NCBI GenBank assembly: GCA_035627375.1
Contig: DASPLX010000015.1
Span: forward strand, 1 to 12,917
Direction of reading: 5' to 3'
Source of the DNA: DASPLX01 sp035627375
GTDB lineage: Bacteria > Pseudomonadota > Gammaproteobacteria > Burkholderiales > Burkholderiaceae_D
DNA length: 12,917 bases
The notes under the pieces: model-generated
Databases searched by the model: none
Told to the model about the DNA's origin: nothing
Seen by the model: only the letters and a program-made list of their open reading frames with translations
Made by a program: the position numbers and the translations under genes
In this document: one piece after another, positions 1-7,261 of the stretch
Layout of the letters: each line of letters begins with the position of its first letter
How positions within the stretch are numbered: position 1 is the first letter of the stretch

Positions 1-58
1 GCGCTATGGCGACGGCGCCGGGTCGGTTTTACTTCAGAATTCGCTTCCATCGTGTGCA

Positions 59-87
59 CGTGTCCACTTAAGTTCAGGGTGGACACG
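59..87. repeat. 9-bp perfect inverted repeat
   Basis: CGTGTCCAC (59-67) and GTGGACACG (79-87) are perfect inverted arms separated by 11 nt. There is no T-run after the right arm, so it does not look like an intrinsic terminator. It could be an operator or a scar of a mobile-element end; no transposase frame is visible nearby to decide. Confidence 0.5.
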
Positions 88-148
88 ATGCTCGCCGATC
101 TCAACCAGTCGATTCAAGGCGGGATCCCCGGGCGCTTACAGTTCGCCT

Positions 149-193
149 CCCATAAAGTGGGTATGGACGGAGTGACTGCTCTTCGTCGATAAT
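149..193 (+). promoter_or_regulatory. Promoter module, copy 1 (palindrome + -35/-10)
   Basis: A near-palindrome CCCATAAAGTGGG (149-161) is followed after 2 bp by a -35-like TGGACG (164-169), an 18-bp spacer and a -10-like GATAAT (188-193). The same arrangement with identical spacing occurs at 3124-3168 and 12712-12756. It would drive the two TPR-TonB genes, with a start of transcription near 200. A short hairpin (CCGCT 197-201 / AGCGG 208-212) would lie at the 5' end of the transcript. The palindrome abuts the -35 box, where class II activators or repressors commonly bind. Promoter activity is inferred from the pattern and its conservation. Confidence 0.65.
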
Positions 194-375
194 CCGCCGC
201 TGGCTGAAGCGGAAAGACGTTTCGATCAGGATTCTCAGGCCAGTCCCATGGCATGGTGGCGGATTGCTTGGTCCACTGCGACATCGCGTGGACGCCAGAC
301 GCATTTTGGCATGGCGCCAGGACTCCCCCGCTGCAACACCCCCCTTCCTTGGCAAAGCAGTACTTGAGTAGCACA

Positions 376-1416
376 ATGAATCTCAAAAAATCCGATAGTT
401 TCTTTTTCGCCATCTTGGCAGCATTGATCTATGCGCATACCGCAAGTGCCACAACCTTGACCTCCGGCACCCGCGTCAGTGAAATACATGCACAACATCA
501 AGCGGCGAACAAAAGAGCCATGAACGGCTACGTCAATCGGATTCTTGCAGCGTCCAATCCATTTGACGAAGAAGCGGTATATCAAACCGCAACCAAGCTC
601 ATGCAATTGACTCCGCCTTTCGTTCTGCCTCTTTCCAAAGAGCCTCCGACCGAGTTGATCAAGGCGCACGAGGAGGCATACCGTCTTTACGAATCGGGCG
701 ATATGGAAGGCGCGATTGCTCGGTTGAGTCTCCTTGCTGCTGCGAATCCGGGTTCAGTAACGACGCACTTTCATCTTGGATTGTCGTTGCTGACTGCAGG
801 AAGAGTTGAAGAAGCCAAAGACGCTTTTAAGACCACGATTCGCAACGAACCCTGGGATTGGCTATCCTGGTTGTATTTGGCCGTTATCTTTGCCGAGGAG
901 GAAAAGAAGGAACTCGCTCTATCTGCATTCATGCAAGCATATGAATGGAGTGACGATAAAAGCGCAGTGACGGCCGAATTGGAGAGCGGTATTCAAGATA
1001 GCGAATCCGAATATGTACGAGATATCTATGAATCGGTATTCCCGCTAATTGAGCGGCGCGAAGCCTACTTGAAGACAGTTCGCGAGGAATACGAAACCTA
1101 TCGGATGGAACACGGCGAATCGGAGTCCAAGCATCAAGCGAAAGACAAGCCTCAGGTGGATTTTTCCACCTGCAGAAAGCCGGACTATCCCAGGTCGGCG
1201 CTGGTTCTCGATCATCAAGGCGCGGTCGAACTTGCCTTCTTTGTTGCCAAAGATGGGAAAGTGTTGAAGTCATTAGTAACCACGTCGAGCGGCTCCACCC
1301 ATTTGGACAATGCTGCCAGGATTGCTTTGGGCAGTTGCCGGTTTTCGTCAGCGCGTCGGGATGGCGTTTCAGAAGATACCTGGACTTCAGTGCAATATAT
1401 TTGGAGATTGGAATAA
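376..1416 (+). CDS. Exported TPR protein with C-terminal TonB-like domain (paralogue 1)
   Basis: This 346-residue protein probably acts in the periplasm. Residues 1-25 form a signal peptide (lysines, then a hydrophobic core FFFAILAALIYA, then ASA before the cleavage point). Residues about 95-195 are helical with TPR-like repeats (AHEEAYRLYESGDMEGAIARL; HLGLSLLTAGRVEEAKDAF). Residues about 263-346 match the TonB C-terminal fold (PDYPRSAL, QGAVELAFFV, DGKV, SSGSTHLDNAARIAL, closing YIWRLE). C266 and C321 bracket that domain and are conserved in the neighbour, which suggests a disulfide. The ATG at 376 is preferred over the in-frame ATG at 253 because it exposes the signal peptide; the ribosome site is weak. 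There is no membrane anchor or proline-rich spacer, so it is unlikely to be a classical energy-transducing TonB. Its substrate or partner is unknown. Confidence 0.82.
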   Translation: MNLKKSDSFFFAILAALIYAHTASATTLTSGTRVSEIHAQHQAANKRAMNGYVNRILAASNPFDEEAVYQTATKLMQLTPPFVLPLSKEPPTELIKAHEEAYRLYESGDMEGAIARLSLLAAANPGSVTTHFHLGLSLLTAGRVEEAKDAFKTTIRNEPWDWLSWLYLAVIFAEEEKKELALSAFMQAYEWSDDKSAVTAELESGIQDSESEYVRDIYESVFPLIERREAYLKTVREEYETYRMEHGESESKHQAKDKPQVDFSTCRKPDYPRSALVLDHQGAVELAFFVAKDGKVLKSLVTTSSGSTHLDNAARIALGSCRFSSARRDGVSEDTWTSVQYIWRLE

Positions 1417-1503
1417 ATTTGTTGCTTCGTCCGAAAGCACTGTTTAGGCATCGCATGCCAATGTTGCGCCCCCTCTAATTTGGTTTTGGCCGTCACGAAT
1501 GCG

Positions 1504-2799
1504 ATGCGTTATGGGATCAAGGTGTTCAACAAAATCTCTAGGCTGAAAATCCTTGGCCGTCGCCGTCAACTGGCGATTATCGTCGTGCTGTTGCTTGCGC
1601 ATTCGGCAATGCCTCGTGCCGTGCATGCGGCTGCAGTGTCTTTCCGATCGGAAGCCGCGAAGTCAGCCTATCGCAAATATGAAGATCAAAAACTTCATAA
1701 GGCGTTCGCGCAATCACCCACCGGCGCATGGGGTGTAAGCGCCGGACGCGCCAATGTGCGGGAAGCGCAAGAGGAAGCGTTGCGCATTTGCGCCGAGCGC
1801 GTCTTGCCCTCCGATCCGCAATGCACCATCTGGGATAGCGACGATACACCTGTTTCCGATGCGGAGGATCGCGAGTCGGATGCGATCAGAGCGTCGGTCG
1901 ATCAATACATAGGCGCGATGCTTCGCGGCGCCATCTCCAAGCCGTTCGATGACGCGAGCGTCTATCCTGCTGCCGCAAGACTCCGCATGCTTCCTCACGT
2001 TCGCAAGTTATCCTGGTACGCGCAGTACAGAACACGCAGCCTTGCGGACCGCGCCTTTGCCAAGCTAAACAAGAACGATCATGCCGGTGCGATCTCGCTT
2101 CTTCGGGAGGCGATTGATATCGCACCGCATTCTCCCGAACTGTATCGCTCCCTTGGAATCAGCCTCCTTGCCATCGGCAAGGATCGGGAGGCGGAGCAAG
2201 CGCTCAAGGAGGCGATACGCAGCGAACCTTGGGACAGCATCGCCTGGCAGCATCTCGGGATTGCCTATTTCAATCAAAAACGACAAGAGGATGCTCGGGG
2301 CGCCATCGTGCTTGCGTTCGAATGGAGCAAGAACAAACAGAAGACGTTCGAGGAATACAAGTCCATCGCTTCGGATTCGCCTTACGGCGGAATGCGCCGC
2401 CTATACAGCGCCGCTATCGCAGATATCGAATACCGGTTCCACGATCTCAAACGCGCTTATTCGGAACTGCTGTCGGCGCTTGAAACGCAAGGCTGGTCTC
2501 CGAGTTTGCCGAAAATTTCATTCGCCAGAACCACGGATCCAGTCATCGAGTATTGTCCCAGACCGGAGTATCCGTTGGGTTCGTTCTTCAGGCGGGAACA
2601 AGGCACGGTCAGTCTCGCCATTTTGCGAAGCGGAAGCGATGCTCCCAAGCGAGCGTTCATTCTGCAGTCGAGCGGATACGACCAACTTGATTACGCTGCG
2701 GTCATCGGTCTCTACGAATGCCGGCTGAGGGGGCGGACGCACCTCAATACCGCCGAAGGTACATGGTCGCGCCTGGAGTACCTCTGGCAGCTGAACTAA
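1504..2799 (+). CDS. Exported TPR protein with C-terminal TonB-like domain (paralogue 2)
   Basis: This 431-residue protein is a paralogue of the gene 87 bp upstream and is probably cotranscribed, since no promoter module lies between them. A basic n-region, the hydrophobic stretch LAIIVVLLLAHSA and AVHA (cleavage after about residue 42) make a signal peptide. Residues about 63-113 (KAFAQSPTGAWGVSAG, then alternating Ala/Glu and Cys) resemble the DUF4189 pattern and have no counterpart in paralogue 1. TPR-like helices cover about 180-275, and a TonB-like domain about 345-431 (CPRPEYP, GTVSLAIL, SSGYDQLDYAAVIGL, LEYLWQL) with C351 and C406 matching the pair in paralogue 1. Shared blocks such as KPFDDASVYPAAARL and EAIRSEPWDSIAWQHLGIAY support tandem duplication. 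The start is uncertain: an in-frame TTG at 1480 is also open, and neither start has a strong ribosome site. Confidence 0.8.
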   Translation: MRYGIKVFNKISRLKILGRRRQLAIIVVLLLAHSAMPRAVHAAAVSFRSEAAKSAYRKYEDQKLHKAFAQSPTGAWGVSAGRANVREAQEEALRICAERVLPSDPQCTIWDSDDTPVSDAEDRESDAIRASVDQYIGAMLRGAISKPFDDASVYPAAARLRMLPHVRKLSWYAQYRTRSLADRAFAKLNKNDHAGAISLLREAIDIAPHSPELYRSLGISLLAIGKDREAEQALKEAIRSEPWDSIAWQHLGIAYFNQKRQEDARGAIVLAFEWSKNKQKTFEEYKSIASDSPYGGMRRLYSAAIADIEYRFHDLKRAYSELLSALETQGWSPSLPKISFARTTDPVIEYCPRPEYPLGSFFRREQGTVSLAILRSGSDAPKRAFILQSSGYDQLDYAAVIGLYECRLRGRTHLNTAEGTWSRLEYLWQLN

Positions 2800-3130
2800 A
2801 ATCGAGCGACTTGAATCCGACCTGGAAAGCCATTGGGTCTACGACACCGCGACGAAGGGTATCGGCCAGTTGGCCGAGGCGTACACGGGCACACCGAGCG
2901 ATGTGGTGCCGGCTCCGTCCTGGGAAGCGCCGGCAGCTTTGTCGGTGCAGCTCTCGCTTGCTCGTCCCGATATTACGCACGACGCCGTTCTCGGCGATAG
3001 TGCACGCTTCGGTTTCGGCGGTCGCGTCGAAGCCGCTCGGTATCCGAACATCCTGCTGGAGAGGATCGAGCATGGCTTCGCGCTGATGGCACAGGATTTG
3101 ACCGACGAGTTAGAAGCCGGCCTCTCATAA
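2795..3130 (+). pseudogene. Remnant open frame with RHS/YD-repeat-like beginning
   Basis: The frame is open from just after a TGA at 2792-2794 to a TAA at 3128-3130. It lacks a plausible start: the first ATG in frame is far inside and the TTG at 2870 has no clear ribosome site. Its early part reads WVYDTATKGIGQLAEAYTG, which has the WxYD and GIGxL spacing of RHS/YD-repeat proteins. The later part (about 2900-3130) is not recognised. It overlaps the end of paralogue 2 by a few bases in another frame. The most economical reading is the leftover of a larger RHS-type gene fused to unrelated sequence. Its stop codon lies inside the palindrome of promoter copy 2. The RHS match is from memory of the motif and is not certain. 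Confidence 0.45.
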
Positions 3131-3168
3131 ATTGGGTATGGACAAACTGACCGCCTAACGGCCATAAT
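3124..3168 (+). promoter_or_regulatory. Promoter module, copy 2 (secretion operon)
   Basis: CTCATAAATTGGG (3124-3136, one mismatch in the palindrome arms), 2 bp, TGGACA (3139-3144; five of six bases match the sigma-70 -35 consensus), 18 bp, CATAAT (3163-3168). Spacing is identical to the copies at 149 and 12712. Transcription would start near 3175 and leave a leader of about 200 nt before the first secretion gene. Function is inferred from the three-fold conservation and position. Confidence 0.65.
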
Positions 3169-3382
3169 CCTCTGTTGGTCAAAAAAGCCATCGCCGCTTT
3201 TTCGCCGCCACGCTCACGTCTTTCACGCCATCGGGTATCGGCAAGCCGTGTTGATTGCAGTTCGCCGATCCCGTGCCCTCCGACGCATACCAACAACAAC
3301 AGCCTGCGTCCCGAATCAGTTTTGTAAATATCGTGCCGCCTCGTGCGGACCATCCCGACTGGAAGACAGTGCCGGAGCAGCC
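3169..3382 (+). other. 5' leader of secretion operon with a hairpin
   Basis: No gene that I would call. Near the predicted transcript start, AAAAAGC (3182-3188) and GCTTTTT (3196-3202) form a 7-bp stem with a 7-nt loop; with only two G-C pairs it is a weak stem. The frame of the PilO-like gene remains open upstream to a TTG at 3248, and another forward frame is open from 3255, but neither translation looks like a protein family I know, and a good ribosome site sits only before 3383. Confidence 0.4.
3374..3377 (+). promoter_or_regulatory. Ribosome binding site deciding start at 3383
   Basis: GGAG lies 5 nt before the ATG at 3383. It favours this start over the upstream in-frame TTG at 3248, and the shorter protein then begins with a short basic tail and a membrane segment, as expected for the family. 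Confidence 0.6.
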
Positions 3383-3925
3383 ATGCCGTCCAATTTGCCG
3401 TCGCTTTGCCGATTCCATCTGCGCCGCCTATGGGGCACGCGGCCGGTCGCGTTCACGGTGCTGCTCGCGGCGATTGCGGCGGCGTTCGCCGCCGCCATGA
3501 ACTACGCTGGGCAATGGCGGGAGGCAGCGAGCGCCGCGCAGGAATGGCAGGCACTGAGCGCGCGGTCGCGGATGACCGAGCAGGCGGCGGCCCAGCCGGT
3601 CAAGGCGCAACCCGTGCTGCCGCCGTTCCGGGGCAGTCAACTGGCCGATGCACTCAATCGCGTTGCCCAGGAGACCCGTCTGCCGCTGGATGAGATTCTG
3701 TTCTCGCTCGATGACAACGGCAACTTGCCATACCTGCGCTATCGCGCGACCTTGAGCATATCGGCCGGATATCCGGCGATCCGCCGCTTCCTCGACCGCA
3801 TGCGCACGGAATTGGCCGACGTGACGCTCGATGCGATCTCCTGTTCGCGCGAGGACATCGGCTCGTCCGCCTTGACCTGCGAACTGACGCTGTCGGCTTT
3901 CTACCGGAGGGGTGAGCGTGGATAA
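3383..3925 (+). CDS. PilO/GspM-like inner-membrane assembly protein
   Basis: This 180-residue bitopic membrane protein is the first gene of the secretion operon. A basic N-terminus (FHLRRLWGTR) is followed by one membrane segment at about 21-39, a helical, probably coiled stretch at about 43-70, and a periplasmic domain at about 85-172. That domain has the alpha/beta pattern of PilO/GspM proteins: a helix QLADALNRVAQETRL, a strand pair around LRYRATLSISAGY, a helix PAIRRFLDRMRTEL and a closing strand CELTLSAF. C154 and C166 could form a disulfide. PilO/GspM proteins pair with PilN/GspL-type proteins to link the inner-membrane platform to the secretin. The matching PilN-like gene lies at the far end of the operon. 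The assignment rests on architecture and context more than on strong sequence identity. Confidence 0.7.
   Translation: MPSNLPSLCRFHLRRLWGTRPVAFTVLLAAIAAAFAAAMNYAGQWREAASAAQEWQALSARSRMTEQAAAQPVKAQPVLPPFRGSQLADALNRVAQETRLPLDEILFSLDDNGNLPYLRYRATLSISAGYPAIRRFLDRMRTELADVTLDAISCSREDIGSSALTCELTLSAFYRRGERG
3906..3912 (+). promoter_or_regulatory. Ribosome binding site deciding GTG start at 3918
   Basis: GGAGGGG sits 5-7 nt ahead of the GTG at 3918 but is immediately next to the GTG at 3912, so the second GTG is the better start. The site lies inside the end of the PilO-like gene, which suggests translational coupling. Confidence 0.6.
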
Positions 3926-4436
3926 GGCGGCGCGTCGGCGTTGGGCCGTCTTGCTTGGAGCATTGACGGCGACGATCGCCGCGATCGTGTATCCGGTCGA
4001 GCAGCCCGGCGAAGAGGACGCCGTGGTCGACATCGAGCGGTCGCGCTCCTCGGTGGCCGCCGCCAACACCGCCGAACGCGATTTCGCCGAGCCTCTGCTG
4101 GACGAGCCGGAATCCGTGGATCCGTTCGCGCCGCGCGGGTGGCAGGCGCCTCCGGCCCCGCCGCCGGTTGCGGTCATTGCCGCGCCCGTGATGCCGGAGG
4201 CGCCCGTCGCGCCGGCCGGCCCGCCGCCGCTGCCATACAAGTTCATGGGCCGCCTGCATGACGGCGGCGCCGAAGTCGTGTATCTGAGCCGCGGCGATCA
4301 GACACTGGTCGTGCGCGACGGCGAGACCCTGGAGAGCACTTACAAGGTGGTCGCCATGAATTCCCAACAGATCGAGTTCGAGCACTTGCCCACCGGCGAA
4401 AAGCAGACGCTCCTCATTCCCGCACCGGAAAAATAA
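3918..4436 (+). CDS. PilP/GspC-like periplasmic connector protein
   Basis: This 172-residue protein should link the inner-membrane platform to the secretin. A short basic start (MDKAARRRW) precedes a membrane segment at about 9-25 that anchors it in the inner membrane. An acidic linker follows, then VDPFAPR (67-73), similar to the DPF motif seen near the domain boundary of PilP-type proteins. A Pro/Ala-rich stretch runs from 77 to 106. The C-terminal domain (about 106-168: PYKFMGRLHDGGAEVVYLSRGDQTLVV and onward, in strand-rich pattern) fits the small beta domain shared by PilP and the GspC homology region. It starts inside the preceding gene (8-bp overlap) and ends 4 bp before the secretin gene, in agreement with a PilO-PilP-secretin order. 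No PDZ domain of the GspC type is present. Confidence 0.72.
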   Translation: MDKAARRRWAVLLGALTATIAAIVYPVEQPGEEDAVVDIERSRSSVAAANTAERDFAEPLLDEPESVDPFAPRGWQAPPAPPPVAVIAAPVMPEAPVAPAGPPPLPYKFMGRLHDGGAEVVYLSRGDQTLVVRDGETLESTYKVVAMNSQQIEFEHLPTGEKQTLLIPAPEK

Positions 4437-4440
4437 GTCC

Positions 4441-6762
4441 ATGGCATTTTCACTTTTATTCCGCTTGCCGCGCCTCGCGGTCAATGTCGCGCTGTTGGCC
4501 ATGCTGACAGGCTGCGCCGCTTCACGCCATCATTTCGCCGGCATGCAGGCAATGGGCAGCGGCGCCTATGCCGAAGCAGTGCTCGAGCTCCAGCAAGCCG
4601 CCGAGCTGTCTCCGCAGGATGTGCAATACCAGCAGGATTGGCTCAGGAACCGCGAAATCGCCACGCAGAAACTGCTGGCGAAGGCGGAGAAGGCCAAGGC
4701 TGAAGGACACAATACCGATGCGGAGCAGCACTACCGCACCATCCTGAAATACGATCGTCACAATGCGAGGGCCCTGGCCGGCCTGGAAGCCCTGACCGAG
4801 GCGACGCGCGCCGCCGCCGATGCAGTGCAGGCGCGCGACGCCCTGAAGCGCGGCGACACGGTGGAGGCCCTGAAATGGGCGGCGCGCTCCCTCGAACGCG
4901 TCCCCGACCAAGCGGAGGCGAGGGCGGTGAAGCGGGAGGCCGAGCTTCTGCAGGCCAAGGACACGATCGCCGTGCCCAGCCTGTCCAGCTTGTACAAGAA
5001 GCCGATCAATCTCGAGTTCCGCGACGCCAGCGTGAGGATGGTCTTCGATGCCTTGTCGCGCACTACCGGCATCAACTTCATCTTCGATCGCGACGTCAAA
5101 GGGGATCAGCGCACCACCATTCAGGTGAAGCAGACCACGCTCGAGGATGCGATCGACGTGATCCTCACGACCAATCAGCTCGAGAAGAAGATCCTCAATG
5201 CCAGCAGCGTGCTGATCTACCCGAGCACGCCGGCCAAGGCCAAGGAATACCAAGACCTGATGGTCAAGGCGTTCTACCTTTCCAATATCGAGGCCAAGAC
5301 GGCGGCCAACCTGCTCAAATCGATCCTGAAGCTGAAGGATATCTACGTCGACGACAAGTACCACATGATCGTGCTGCGCGAGAATCCCGAGACGATCGCG
5401 CTGGCGGAAAAGCTGATCGCGTTGCAGGACCTGGAAGAGCCGGAAGTCATGCTGGAAGTCGAAGTGCTCGAAGTGAACCGGACGCGTTTGCTCAATCTCG
5501 GCATCCAATTGACCAATCAATTCATGGTGGCTCCGCTGCAATCTGCGACCCAATCCACGACCGGCACCACGGGCGCCGTCAATGCGGCAACCCAGCCGTA
5601 CAAATTGAGCGACCTCAAGAGCCTCGATTCCAGCAAGCTCGGCATCACGCTGCCGAGCGCGACGGTCAGCCTGCAGAAGATCGACGGCGATGCCAACCTG
5701 CTCGCCAATCCGCGCCTGCGCGTGCGCGACCGCGAGAAGGCGCGGATCCTGATCGGCGACAAGGTGCCGGTCGTCACGACCACGACCACGCCGAACGGCT
5801 TCCTCTCCGAGAGCATCCAGTATCTCGACGTCGGCCTCAAGCTCGATGTGGAGCCGGAAATCCACCTGCGCGACGAAATTTCGCTCAAGCTCGGGCTCGA
5901 GGTCAGCTCCCTGGTCGGAGCGATCAAGACGGCGACAGGCTCGCAGGCTTACCAGATCGGCACGCGCAACTTCAGCAGCTCGCTGCGCTTGAAGGACGGC
6001 GAGACCCAAATTCTGGCCGGCCTGATCAGCGACGCCGACCGCTCGGATGCGAACCGCATTCCCTTGCTGGGCGACGTGCCGGTGCTGGGCCGTTTGTTCT
6101 CCAGCCAGAAGGACGACCGCCAGAAGACCGAGATCGTGATGTCGATCACGCCGCACCTGATCCGCAACATTCAGCGCAAGGGGCCGGGGGCGGAAGCGTT
6201 CTGGTCGGGGACGGAGGCGAACCTGCGGACTAAGCCGGTGCAGTTGCGCAGCGCCACGGTGTCGATCATGCCGCCCGCTGCCAGCAGCGGCATGCAAGAT
6301 GCGGGGAGCGCCAAGTCGACCCCGGCATCGCCGGACGTGCCCGATGCGAGCGGAATCAAACTGGCCTGGAATGGCCCGAAGCAGGGCAAGATTGGCCAGA
6401 CCGTCAGCCTGGAGTTGGCGTTGGACAGCCGGCATGCCTTGCGCGCCGTGCCGCTGCAACTCGCCTTCGATCCCGCGCAATTCGAGATCGTCTCCGTCAA
6501 GGAGGGGGAGTTCTTCGGCAAGGGAGGGAAGAACAACTTCAGCCAGGTGATCGACAAGGCAAGCGGCCGCGTTTCCGTCGGCGCGGCAAGCAACGAAGCG
6601 GCCGGCGTGCAGGGCGGCGGGAAGCTGTTGATCGTCGAATTGAAACCCTTGGCGGCGGCGGCCGAAGCGGAAATCAGCGTGATCGGCATGACGCCGATCG
6701 GCAGCAACCAGGCGGTCGGCAAACCGGCGCTGCCGGTGACGCACCGGATCGCGATCGAGTAA
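4441..6762 (+). CDS. gspD: Secretin lipoprotein with TPR-like N-terminus and cohesin-like C-terminus
   Basis: This 773-residue protein should form the outer-membrane pore of the machine. A lipoprotein signal ends in LTGC with the lipidated cysteine at C25. Residues about 33-165 are TPR-like helices (GSGAYAEAVLELQQAAELSP; AEGHNTDAEQHYRTILKYD). A short secretin N-domain covers about 187-260 (INLEFRDASVRMVFDALSRT), an N1-type domain about 273-330 (VKAFYLSNIEAKTAANLLKSIL), and the secretin barrel about 335-572, with the hallmark VPVLGRLF at 546-553. After a Pro/Ala/Ser linker (about 575-637), residues about 638-773 match the cohesin-type beta fold found on some secretins (VSLELALDS, VPLQLAFDPAQFEIVSVKEGEFF, VSVGAASN, GGGKLLIVELKP). 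It is larger than a pilus secretin because of both extensions, and the built-in lipobox may replace a separate pilotin. Confidence 0.92.
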   Translation: MAFSLLFRLPRLAVNVALLAMLTGCAASRHHFAGMQAMGSGAYAEAVLELQQAAELSPQDVQYQQDWLRNREIATQKLLAKAEKAKAEGHNTDAEQHYRTILKYDRHNARALAGLEALTEATRAAADAVQARDALKRGDTVEALKWAARSLERVPDQAEARAVKREAELLQAKDTIAVPSLSSLYKKPINLEFRDASVRMVFDALSRTTGINFIFDRDVKGDQRTTIQVKQTTLEDAIDVILTTNQLEKKILNASSVLIYPSTPAKAKEYQDLMVKAFYLSNIEAKTAANLLKSILKLKDIYVDDKYHMIVLRENPETIALAEKLIALQDLEEPEVMLEVEVLEVNRTRLLNLGIQLTNQFMVAPLQSATQSTTGTTGAVNAATQPYKLSDLKSLDSSKLGITLPSATVSLQKIDGDANLLANPRLRVRDREKARILIGDKVPVVTTTTTPNGFLSESIQYLDVGLKLDVEPEIHLRDEISLKLGLEVSSLVGAIKTATGSQAYQIGTRNFSSSLRLKDGETQILAGLISDADRSDANRIPLLGDVPVLGRLFSSQKDDRQKTEIVMSITPHLIRNIQRKGPGAEAFWSGTEANLRTKPVQLRSATVSIMPPAASSGMQDAGSAKSTPASPDVPDASGIKLAWNGPKQGKIGQTVSLELALDSRHALRAVPLQLAFDPAQFEIVSVKEGEFFGKGGKNNFSQVIDKASGRVSVGAASNEAAGVQGGGKLLIVELKPLAAAAEAEISVIGMTPIGSNQAVGKPALPVTHRIAIE

Positions 6763-6767
6763 CGAAG

Positions 6768-7259
6768 ATGTCCCTGGTTCGCGCTCTTCCTCGCACCGCC
6801 GGCTTCAGCCTGATCGAGCTGCTGGTGTCGGCCGCCATCCTCGGCTTGCTCGCGACCGTCGCCATGCCGCTGGCGGAAGTCACGGTGAGGCGGCAGAAGG
6901 AGCATGATCTGCGTCTGGCGCTGCGTGATATCCGGCAGGCGATCGACGCCTACAAGGCGGCCGCCGCGAGCGGAAAAATCGCCCTGGCGACGGGCGAGAG
7001 CGGCTATCCGCCCACGCTCACCGATTTGGTGGCCGGCGTCAAGAACGCAAGCGATCCGGAGGGGCCGAAGCTGTACTTCCTGCGGCGCGTTCCGCGCGAT
7101 CCGTTCAATGCCGATGCGAAGGTGGCCGCCGTCGATTCCTGGGGGCTGCGCAGCTTCGCCTCGCCGGCGGACAAGCCGGCCGAAGGGGATGACGTATACG
7201 ACGTCTATTCGCTATCGCCCGAGACCGGGTTGAACGGCGTGCCGTACAGCGAGTGGTGA
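6768..7259 (+). CDS. GspG-like minor pseudopilin 1
   Basis: This 163-residue prepilin would be cleaved and methylated by a prepilin peptidase and built into the pseudopilus. The leader ends TAG before FSLIELLVSAAILGLLATVAM, with glutamate at +5 of the mature protein (E17). The amphipathic helix continues through RRQKEHDLRLALRDIRQAIDAYK. The globular part has the GspG-like series YPPTLTDLV, LRRVPRDPF and DSWGLRSF, ending with a segment around VYSLSPETGLNGVPY. It starts 5 bp after the secretin gene and its stop lies 2 bp before the next pseudopilin, so the genes are likely cotranslated. It could be a GspH/I-type minor pseudopilin by role, but its fold pattern is closest to GspG. Confidence 0.88.
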   Translation: MSLVRALPRTAGFSLIELLVSAAILGLLATVAMPLAEVTVRRQKEHDLRLALRDIRQAIDAYKAAAASGKIALATGESGYPPTLTDLVAGVKNASDPEGPKLYFLRRVPRDPFNADAKVAAVDSWGLRSFASPADKPAEGDDVYDVYSLSPETGLNGVPYSEW

Positions 7260-7261
7260 CG

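Larger units (their letters stand above)
1..375. other. Non-coding left flank and leader
   Basis: No convincing gene is seen here. Forward frame 1 is open from the window edge to a stop near 189, but its translation resembles nothing I know, and it could only be the tail of a gene lying outside. The stretch contains an inverted repeat (59-87), a promoter-like module (149-193) and a roughly 175-nt leader before the first gene. The leader keeps the reading frame of the first gene open from an ATG at 253, but those 41 codons would bury a good signal peptide, so I treat them as untranslated. Confidence 0.5.

Noticed and set aside
120..132. GGATCCCCGGG resembles part of a cloning-vector polylinker.
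   Set aside because: The match is only 11 bp, flanking bases do not continue as a polylinker, and the surrounding sequence is otherwise natural; chance in GC-rich DNA is likely.
1447..1459. GGCAT-CGC-ATGCC hairpin between the two TPR-TonB genes as a terminator.
   Set aside because: The stem is only 5 bp and there is no following T-run; it is unlikely to stop transcription.
3255..3500. A forward frame starting QFADPVPSDAYQQQQPAS, possibly a small protein ahead of the PilO-like gene.
   Set aside because: It lacks a ribosome site and becomes an Arg/Ser-rich shadow of the PilO-like gene; the early part may look protein-like by chance.
4522..6744. A 740-codon open frame on the minus strand opposite the secretin gene.
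   Set aside because: Its translation is rich in Arg, His, Leu and Gln with no recognisable domain, and it mirrors the codon pattern of the well-supported forward gene; it is a shadow frame.
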